Assembly: GCA_003117195.1 (NCBI GenBank)
Contig: BDSI01000229.1
Span: 41,829 to 105,828, forward strand
Direction of reading: 5' to 3'
DNA: 64,000 nucleotides
Origin: Eudorina sp. 2006-703-Eu-15
Lineage: Eukaryota; Chlorophyta; Chlorophyceae; Chlamydomonadales; Volvocaceae
Positions within the stretch are counted from its first letter, which is position 1; the number at the start of each line of letters is the position of its first letter. Made by a program: the position numbers and the translations under genes. Shown here in pieces: positions 1 to 9,300 of this stretch. The notes beneath the pieces were generated by a model. The model was given only the letters and a program-made list of their open reading frames with translations. It was not told the origin of the DNA and searched no databases.

Positions 1-1222
1 ATGAAAGGTACTCATCAGGTCAGCTCGAACTTAAGACAGGCACGGCGACGAGTCACAAGCTGATGCCGGGGGTTTGACCCGCGACCGTGCATGCTACGCA
101 ATGGCCAAAGTGGTTGAAAGTCTGCCACATACAGCACAAGGCCCAGGCCGATAGATGACAGAACGCCCATCTCGCTCGCCACACCGCACACCCGCGCCAC
201 ATGATTGAAGCAACGAAGAAACCACACGTCACCCAGCATCTAAGCGTCCTGGACCCGCCGGGCAGCAATCGCGTCGGCGCTATTGATGGCACGGGCGGCC
301 TATGTTCGCGCGCGGCGGGTAGCTACGGGGCGGGCGCTCCTAGGCACGCCGTGCACAGCACAGCACGTACGCATCTATCAGGTTAGGGTCGCCAACAGCC
401 AACCTTGCTCCTAGGCCCAATCAAGATCGAGGCAAGTAAGGTCATCGTGGAGATACGAAAGCGCACGTGTGCGCTGCAACATATACTGCCCCAATCTCAA
501 CAGTGCACCCGCATGGCGCCCCTAACGACGACGTCACAACGGCCGCGGCGGCTTCCGAGCATGAAAGCAGTGGTGCCCAACGCACACCTGAACGCGGGTC
601 TATCTCCCTATCTCACGTAAGGCCCATGCAAACCTTCACAGGCCTGGCACCGCACCCCACCAAGCGGCTTCGGGACGTACGGTAAACGGTGAAGGATCCG
701 TTGACCGACCGACATATCGACGAATGAAGCCGGCCATCATGACGTGCGACAGGCCTGTAACCCCGCCTCGTCAAACGCCGCAACCTAGGTTTATCATGCC
801 TCAGTGGAATTCCGGTCCTCTGCGAACAACAACGTCATGCAGCGCAGCACAGAGCCACTACGTGCTACGTGCTAATTCTACTCGGAGTTCGGCCGCCCCC
901 ACCACTGTCCGCAATTTCGTTCGGTTAGCTTGTTTGTGCGAATGCATGCGACCTTGGTTATGTTGGGAAATGGTGACCCGGAAACACCACGCCAATTGCA
1001 CCGCAGGCCACGCACTTATGGCACGCTCCGGGGACTACAACCGCGCATGCGCACATTGTGGGCGCCGGCGATTCCGTTGCAAACTCAGGTCGCCCCTCGA
1101 GTAACTAACTCAGAGCCGCCGAGCCCCGGGCAGCATCGGCGGCTGACTAGTGAAGCATCACCCTACACCGCCCCGTATCAGCAGACGTCAGAATTCAGCT
1201 TGGCCCCTGCACGCTTTCAACA
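1..1222. other. No gene recognised; 3' flank of the RAE1-like gene
   Basis: Only short overlapping reading frames are present, none with a recognisable domain. The right part should contain the 3' untranslated region of the minus-strand RAE1-like gene. No RNA gene, tandem repeat or mobile element is evident. Confidence 0.6.
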
Positions 1223-2284
1223 CTATTTCCGCCCAGCCGTAGGGGCCTTGGGCTTCGGCTTCACCTCGTCTTCCTTGCAGGAGTGCAACATGATGTACGG
1301 CTTCATTGTCGCGGGGTTGTACTCAGCGTAACCCTTGCTCCAGTCATAGCTCAACGCGTAGCCATAAATCGTCCCAGAGCGGTCAAAGGAGCCGCAGGTA
1401 ATCGGCGCGGGCTGGCCGTTGGGATACATGGCCTTCGCCTGCGCCTTCAGCCGCTGCTTCGAGTCCTTGTCCCAGAAATTGTACGTGCCGTCCGAACCTG
1501 CTGTGACGAATGTCCCATACGCCTGGTGGAATGACATGGTGTTGACCGAATAGATCTCGGTATCGAGCCGGTGGCATTTAAATGTGAAGTTCTTGTCCTT
1601 TTGGTCCTGCTCGCTAAGGTGAGACACGGCCACGCGGCCCTCGATGGACCCCACCAGGAAGCCCTTCTTGTCAGGGAAAACAGAGACGCAGCGCGTCTGC
1701 CACTTCAGCTGCGACGGGAGAGTCTTAATCTGCTGCGGCGCCGTGACGAACAGCGCGTGGAGGCTGCGATCCGCTGTGCCAATGACCAACAGGTCCTCAC
1801 GCAAGTCCATAGCGTAGACCCGCTCGGGGAGCGTCCCGGTGTGCGCCGGCGTGGGTGACCGCGTATCCCAGTACCGAAACGTTTTATCCCAAGAGCCTGT
1901 AATTAATATATTCATCTGGGGGCACCATGCCACTTGCCGGACGGGCGCGTCGTGCATCGCAACTTGAAGGGCCTGGTTGCTCGCCAGGTCCCAAAGCCGA
2001 ACTGCTTTATCGCAGCCACCAAGGAAGATTCCGCTGCCGTCGTGCTTCCAACAGCTTGTAAGCACTGGTTGGCTCCCGGCATTCTGCGCCTTTGCGAAAG
2101 TTTGTCCTTGCTGGTTATACTGCCATACGTACGCGCTGTTGTTCCATGAAGTAACCGCAAAGAAGTCACTGGCGGGACTAAACGTCAGGCTGCTAATCGA
2201 GTCCAAGTCGCCCGGTGCCGGCACCTCCAAGTCGCCGTTTGGATTGTGCGCTGGCTTTGCCTGCGCGGCCGCCGCGCCAAACAT
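1223..2284 (-). CDS. RAE1: RAE1/Gle2-like mRNA export factor, WD40 protein
   Basis: Predicted 353-residue WD40 beta-propeller of the RAE1/Gle2 family, which binds nucleoporin Nup98 at the nuclear pore and takes part in mRNA export and spindle functions. The length is usual for the family. WD-type repeat ends are visible at residues 98-99 (LWD), 138-140 (YWD) and 270-272 (FWD). Family hallmarks are the FKCHR motif near residue 235 and the C-terminal YALSYDWSKGY segment near residue 309, followed by a lysine/proline-rich tail. The frame opens with ATG at 2284 and closes with TAG at 1223-1225. It is one uninterrupted exon, although neighbouring genes have 8-16 exons, so a retroposed origin is possible. 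The gene is divergent from the carboxylase gene. Identification is strong; loss of function is not suggested by anything in the frame. Confidence 0.93.
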   Translation of the reverse strand: MFGAAAAQAKPAHNPNGDLEVPAPGDLDSISSLTFSPASDFFAVTSWNNSAYVWQYNQQGQTFAKAQNAGSQPVLTSCWKHDGSGIFLGGCDKAVRLWDLASNQALQVAMHDAPVRQVAWCPQMNILITGSWDKTFRYWDTRSPTPAHTGTLPERVYAMDLREDLLVIGTADRSLHALFVTAPQQIKTLPSQLKWQTRCVSVFPDKKGFLVGSIEGRVAVSHLSEQDQKDKNFTFKCHRLDTEIYSVNTMSFHQAYGTFVTAGSDGTYNFWDKDSKQRLKAQAKAMYPNGQPAPITCGSFDRSGTIYGYALSYDWSKGYAEYNPATMKPYIMLHSCKEDEVKPKPKAPTAGRK

Positions 2285-3374
2285 GGCACCTTATCACAGA
2301 ATGCCTTAACAGTGCTATTACCAAATACTGGATAAGAACTCTTGAACCGGGAAAGATCTGAACTGAAGGGCAAAACCAAAACGTCGGCTAAAGCCAGGTA
2401 CTTGCTACAATCTTGTAATAGAATGATGAAGTGCAATGTGAGTAGAAGGCATCACGATGGACACTTTGGCGGTTTAGCGGCTCGTCCGGTCGTACGACGT
2501 CACAATTTTAATAGGCCCAGCAAGGCCGAGGGAGGGCGTCCACTGCTGTTTCGCTATCGTGCAACCTTCGTCCTTCAGCATATATGATGTATGGTGAGCG
2601 AGACAATCGATGTTAAGCGATTGGGATATGCTAAGCTAGGCCTGCCTTTAGATTTTCCACTTAAACTGCACATATTGTGGCTGCACCGAAGGAGCCGTTT
2701 CCCTGATAGAGCACCTAATTGAATGAATGGCGCCAAGTGTGCCAAACTCATGACGTGCATGCTGTGCGCGCTTTCCTTCCCAATTCACTGCAGCGGCCCT
2801 CGCGGGAGGTTGATCGGCACGCTAACACCCCATTATCCAATGCTCCTACCATTGGTTACATTGGCTCCATTGCACTGGCAGTGCAACAAACGCTATTCGT
2901 GTCCAGAGCCGACCCAACGGTTAAATGCCAGAGAACGTGCTCCGGGAAACCTGTCGCTTACTTTGCACAGCCACACTTCATTGCCGGAAAAGTCCCTTGA
3001 TTATGCGCTAACTCCGGTCACGCGTCGGTGTCGTGCTAATGCTACTGCATACCGGTATCGACGTGCCTCTTTTTGCAGCGATAGCCAGGCCCTGCCTATG
3101 TTCGATTGTGCATGCTGCACGCTTGCTGTGATGTATGATATGTTGTAGTGCAAAAAAACAGATAGTAGAGAACAGTTCCGACCGTACTTGGTAATCGTCC
3201 GCCCCGTCACTCCTACGTCGGTACTTCCCATAGCTGGTAGCCGTTAGCCCTCTTATACTTGTGAGTAGAGTAGGTTACCTTACCAGTAAAAGGTTTGCAC
3301 TCTTTCCTCACTTCAAGGAAAGCTGCGGGACGGTTGCAATTGCAAGAGCCCTATAATTGTCGGTATTGCACAAA
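2285..3374. promoter_or_regulatory. Shared intergenic region between divergent genes
   Basis: This 1.09-kb stretch separates the start codons of the minus-strand RAE1-like gene and the plus-strand carboxylase gene, so it should hold both promoters and both 5' untranslated regions. It is visibly more AT-rich than the coding DNA around it. I see no clear TATA element at a sensible distance from either start, and no other gene. Confidence 0.5.
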
Positions 3375-6300
3375 ATGCCGGGCAGCGAGGCAAACCACTG
3401 GCTTATGAGCTTATCGTTAGGACATAGCGCTGCTTGCCGACGACGGCTCCCGGGGCTTGTTCCAGGTGTTGCTGTCGCGGGCGCGCGATGTTGCCTCTCG
3501 GCCTTCTGGGCACAGCGCGCACACATGTCAGCGGCCGCACAAGCACCTCCTCCTCTCCCGGCGATCAAAAAGCTGCTGGTGGCGAACCGAGGCGAGATCG
3601 CATGCCGGGTCCTGACCACAGCCCGAAGGTTGGGCATTGCAAGCGTCGCGGTCTTCAGTGAAGCGGATCGACTCAGCAAGCACGTGCACCTGGCAGACGA
3701 GAGCTACTGTATTGGTGGTGCAGCCGCACGAGATAGCTATCTCCGGTGGGTGCTTTTCCTGCTCTTCTCCCACAACCGCAGTCGGTTGACAACCCGGCTC
3801 TCCCGCACCCGGTCGACAACCTTCGCTGCCTCACGTGTGCATGTGCCTCTGGTGTGGCTCTGACGGCTGACAACGACATGCATGCCCCGCCGCACGTTTC
3901 CTGGTTGGCGCTTGCGCTTTAGTCAGGAGAACGGCCCATCGCACGTTGAGGGACGGCGCAGGGATTCGACGACGCGTGCGTCGGCAGGGTCAGCCGTGAA
4001 CCTAGAGGTTTCGTGCCGCGCGGTTTTAGAGCCCAACCTCATGAAGCAATCCTGCATCGTCTTACACGCCGTCCGTCTCGCTCGGTGATCTGTTTCGGTA
4101 ACCACCCGCCGGCCGGGTCCGTCCGCCGCGGCGGGGGGGACCTCGCCCGCATCCCGGCAGGGCGGACGCCATCCTGGACGTCGCGCGTCGAACGGGCGCT
4201 CATGCCGTACATCCGGGCTACGGCTTCCTGTCCGAGAACGCGCCGTTCGCGGAGGCATGCGCCGCGGCGGGCATCACCTTCGTGGGGCCCCCCGCCTCCG
4301 CGATTAGGTCCATGGGCGACAAGAGTGCCGCCAAGGCCATCATGCAGGTGGGGGGCGCGTTGGGTGGCGCCGGCGCTGTCCCGTGGCCGCCAGGGCGCGT
4401 GGAGGAACAGAGCGGGATCACAGCGGGCCCAGCGTTCCCGGGTCTGCCTCGCGCTGCTCACGATGGCGCCGGTGCATCAAACCTTACCAACCCGAGCGGG
4501 GCCAGTGTACTTTAGACGTGTTGAGGGTTCGGAACCCACGCAGCAGCTCGGGAGTTGCGCTCGCCGGGTGGTTCATGGGCTTGAAGCCAGTTGCGTGTGT
4601 GTGTGGGGGGGGGGGTGTGCTCCCTCCCTCCCTCCGCGAACCCTGATCCCACCCCTGCGGGGTCCCACAGGCTGCGGGCGTGCCCGTGGTTCCCGGCTAC
4701 CACGGCGAGGACCAAAGCGAGGAGAGGCGAGTGGCCCGTGGGTCAGACTGTCACGGGGCGGGCGCGGCATGGCGGGCGCGGAGCGCGAGGTGGATGGATG
4801 GACGGCGCTAGGGTGTCAAGGTTCTCAGCCGGAGGAGCAATGGCAGCCGAAGCGCAGGCCTCTAGAGAAACTGGTCCACGTGGGGCGGGCGGGGGAGAGG
4901 GGCGCGGAGGGACCGCCCGCCGACGCCAAGGCGCTTTTAACCCAGGAAGACGTAACCCAGAACATACATTGGGCTCTTGTCTAATTACACTGCGCTGCCC
5001 CGCGGCTTGGGTCTCCTCTGCCTGACTGCTGCCAAACCGCTGTGCAGGCTGGTGGCGGAGGCTCAGCGAGTGGGCTTCCCGCTGCTGGTCAAGGCAGTCA
5101 GCGGCGGCGGCGGCAAGGGCATGAAGCTGGCCACGGGGCCCGACGATCTGCTGGCTGCCATTCGGTGCGGTTGGCAGTGGTGGTGCCAGGTGGTGCCCAA
5201 CACCCGGGTGGGATGGGGGCTGGGCATGATTGCCGATAGATTGCGGGACCTGCCCCGACTTGACCTGTACGAACCGACAGAGCCCGGCCTGGCTCTGAAC
5301 TGATTTATTCTTGAGCTGACATAGAGCGGTTCTCCGAACCTACCGTGTTCAGCCGCTTGCTGTCAGCTGTCACAATCAGTCAGCGGGCTTTGCTGCGCAG
5401 GGCAGTCCGCGTCTCTCCTCCCCGTGCGCGGTTGCTCCGTCCCGACACTGATGGCCGCTCATGCACCACCAAGCCGCGGGCCCCGCGAGCGCTATGAGAT
5501 GGTCCCACCGACCCGCGCGCCCCCGCAGCTGCCGATGCTGATCAGGCAGCGGTCCCCCCTATTCCCCTGTTCCGCCGCCGCAGCTCCGCCCGCCGCGAGG
5601 CCCTGGCCTCCTTCAACGACGACCGCCTGCTGCTGGAGCGCTACATTCAGCGTCCCCGACACGTGGAAGTACAGGTACGGGCCGGCCACGGCGCCGTAGG
5701 TAGGTGTGCTGCTCCTGCAGTCGCTGCGCACCACTGGCACCGTCGCCGCAGCACCCGGCAGCACGCCGGCGCCCTTTCGACCCGCGCCCGCAACACCTTT
5801 TCCCCCCGCACCGCCCCCCCTGACTGCCCCCTGTGTCCCGAGCCAGGTCTTCGCGGACCACCACGGCGGGGCGGTGTACCTGTTCGACCGCGACTGCTCG
5901 GTGCAGCGCCGGCACCAGAAGATCATCGAGGAGGCGCCCGCGCCCGGGCTGCCCGAGGAGTTCCACAGGTGGGGGAGGTGGCGGGGCGGCGACGCGGCGG
6001 GCAGGGTGGAGGTGCTGATGATGGCTGATGATGGCTGGGCCGGCGGCAGGGGGATGCAATGGGCGGATGCGGGGTTGTGTTTTCATGGGCGGTGCATGGG
6101 TGGTGTCAATGGGTGGTGGGGTTGGTGTAGGGTTGGGGACGCGGGCATGGGGTCGTGATGCCCCCGCGGGAGGGTGTCCGGGGCTCCCAACGGATAGCGA
6201 TAGCGGGCACGGAAACGTGTTGGCAATGGGTTGGGCGGCTGGCAGGGGTTTACGGGGGTTGCGCTTGTGCGTGGGTGCGGCGCCGGGTGTGCGGTGCCCA

Positions 6301-9300
6301 CCCAGGCGCAAGTGGTAGACCTAGCAGGTGTGTGTGACACCCTCAGGTGGGCTAAGGGGGCTGGGCGCGGGTGGGGGTGGGGGTGTGAGACTGAGGGTGC
6401 GTGAGGGCCTCTGCTGGTCCGTGTGGACTGGAGGGGCTAAGGGCTCACGAGCTGGGGGCCGGAACGGAGGCTGGGCGGGATAGACGCGAGCTGCCTCGTA
6501 GTCGGTCAGACAGACAGCCCGATGGGGCGACGTACTGAACGAGCCCAGTCGATGGTCGATGGTGGGTCCGCGGCGGGGACTGGGACGGGGACGGGTTCCG
6601 CGCAGGCACATCGGCGAGGCCGCGGTGCGCGCCGCGCGTGCGGTGGGCTACGTGAACGCGGGCACTGTGGAGTTCATCGTGGACACGGACAGCCCCTCCC
6701 AGGAGTTCTTCTTCATGGAGATGAACACGCGGCTGCAGGTAGGCGGGGGTGCGGGCGGGGGCGGGGGCGGGGGCGGGCGGGGAATGGATTGGGGAACCGA
6801 TGCGTGGCACAGGAGTCAATACGCGACCCAAGTTACTTACCATACATACTTGAATTATGCGCTCACCGTTACCTCGGGCGACCGCGTCGCCGCCGGACCC
6901 ATCCCGGACGAACCAACGCGCGACAGCACTAAGACGAACCACACCCCAGACAGCACAAATTATTGAGAACGTAGTACTCACCTGCGCAAATGGGACGAAA
7001 TGCGGATGGACGGCGAGGCGAACGGAAGATGTGAGTGGCAACAAAGGGCAGACAAGTGGCAGGCAAAGGCAAAGGTTAAATTAAAGGAAAAGAAGAAAAG
7101 ATCACGCAAACCCCGGCGGCGACGCGGCGCGAAAGAGGATGGGTCCGGGAAACGGCAGACGGAAATAGCCTTGCAAGAATGTATGGGTGTACGGGTGTAC
7201 GGAAGGGCGACGTCGCAGTCGGGCGGAGGGGTTGGCAAACATAGCAACGTAAGTGCCGCAATCAGGGAGCATGTGAGCTGCGCATGGCCGGTGGTGGTGG
7301 CGGTGGCGGTGGTGGTGGTGGTGGGGGGAGGGGGCGCTACGCGAGAGGGCCGGGTGGCGGACCGGGGTGATCGGCTCCACACCAGCCCGGCCGGGCGCGC
7401 GCGGCCTCACGCATGAGAGGCCGCGGGCACAGGGGGTTGTGATCGGGGGCGCGGGTGCGCGTGCGGTGCGGCGGGTGGTGGGGGACGGCGGGGAGCAGGG
7501 CGGTGACGGGGAGGGGTGGTGGGAGAGCCGGCGGGGCGGGGGTGGGAACGGTCAGGACTGAGGGGCGGGAGGAGGGGAGTTGGGTGGAAGTACGCGAGGG
7601 GGGTGTGGGTGTGGGTTAGGGTGCAGGGGTTGTAGGGGTTCGGGGGCGGGTGGGTGGGTGGGGTGGGGGCGTGGGGGTGGGGTGGGGTGTGGGTGTGGGG
7701 TGCGGGGTGGGTGTGGGTGTGGGTGTGGGTAGCCCTGCGCCTCGAGCGAGAGGATGAGGTTGGCGATGAAGTTGTCAACATCGGTGACGACAAGGCGGAG
7801 GCGGTGGAACGGGCCCGTGAAGACGTTGCGTTGGCAGGCCTCGTTGACGCGGGAGTCGCGGCCGACGAAGCGGGAGAGGCGGACGCCGGCGAAGGCGGGC
7901 TGTTCCCGCTTGTCGGTGAAGGCGCGAGGACGCAGACACCCACCCAAAATAGACCCAGAAAAATAACACGCAAAATAAATAAGCAGTGCGGCAACGGCCG
8001 ACCTGCAGTACGCGCGAACGGGTGTCTCGTTTCGCCAAGGCTTTGCAGCCAGGACTCCACGGTAACTGCACAAAGCCTCCCATGAAAAGGGAGGTAGCTC
8101 CGTGACGAGATCCAAGGACCGAAATCCAGGGACCGGGTCACCAGCCTGGTAATTGGGGGGTATGGATTGGGGAACCGATGCGTGGCACAGGAGTCAATAC
8201 GCGACCCAAGTCAATACGCGACCCATCCCGGCGGGCGGGGAGGGGGCCCGGGGCCGACATCAGGGCGGGCCTCCCATATGCGGGGGACCTCCGGGGGGGA
8301 GGTAGTCAGGTTAAGATCGAACCCATTAATTGCTAGTATCGTACAGTCCGTACTCCTGCAAATGGGCGGTGTGGAACCCCGAGGGCGTTGGCGGCGCTGC
8401 AGCGCTTGGCTGGGCCGCTTGGCCTGGTGGCCCCTCGTTCCCTCCCCCTCCCCAGGACCGTCGAACCGCCGCTCTGGCAGCAGCGCAGTTCAAACTTGTC
8501 TACACATTTCCTATACTCCCCCTCCGCAGGTGGAGCACCCGGTGAGCGAGGCCATCACGGGTCAGGACTTCGTGGAGTGGCAGCTGCGGGTGGCGGCGGG
8601 GCTGCGGCTGCCGCTGGAGCAGCAGCAGCTGGCGGTGCGGGGCCACGCGTTCGAGGCGCGCATCTACGCGGAGAGCCCGCGGAACAACTTCTTGCCCGGT
8701 GAGTGACCGGGATGCATGGGTGCGGCGCGGTGCGGTGCGTGGTGAGGTGTGCGGCGCGCGGACTGGCGGGCGACACGGCGGCTGAAGGCCACCGCTTCAT
8801 CGGACGTGTGCCATCGCCTCGCACCACTTCCGTGCCTGAGAATCACACAGCGGCGGCGTGAATGGCGTCCTGAACGGCAGCAAGCATGTCAGGAGCACGA
8901 AGACATCTATGTGGAGGGGAGAGGGGAAGGCACAGCTTTGACATCGGGTCAGAAGCCAAGGAACCTCCTTCACGGCGGGGGCCAGGACCGGTGCGATGGG
9001 CGGCTGCTGGTGGTCCTTCAGGGCCGCCGTCGGGTGCTGTCAGGCAGTGGTGTAGGCGGCTGCCAACACTTGCTCACACACGCGGCGTCGGTTTGCCGTT
9101 AGTGCGCCTTTGTTCACCCCTCCGCACACCCACCCAACCCCCCGGCTGTGGCTCAGGCGCGGGGAAGGTGCGGCGGTGGCGCACGCCCGATGAGGCGGTC
9201 GCCTTCAGCAACGCGCCGATGCGCGTCGACAGCGGCGTCAAGGAGGTGAGCGGGCGGGCGGGCGGGCGGGGGTTCCTGGGCCTGGTCGGGGTCGCGAGGC

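Larger units (their letters stand above)
6834..8161. other. Segment between 50-bp direct repeats inside intron 7
   Basis: The interval makes intron 7 far longer than the other introns. It contains a G-rich GT tract (about 7565-7733) and an antisense coding-like stretch (7730-7915). No inverted termini or transposase were found. It may be an inserted non-autonomous element or the product of a local duplication; the sequence does not decide between them. Confidence 0.45.

Noticed and set aside
45..110. Possible tRNA B-box-like sequence on the minus strand (gggtcaaacccc)
   Set aside because: No cloverleaf can be drawn and no A-box lies at the right distance; too weak to call a tRNA or SINE.
1283..1858. 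Plus-strand frames across the RAE1-like gene
   Set aside because: They are antisense shadows of a well-supported minus-strand coding region.
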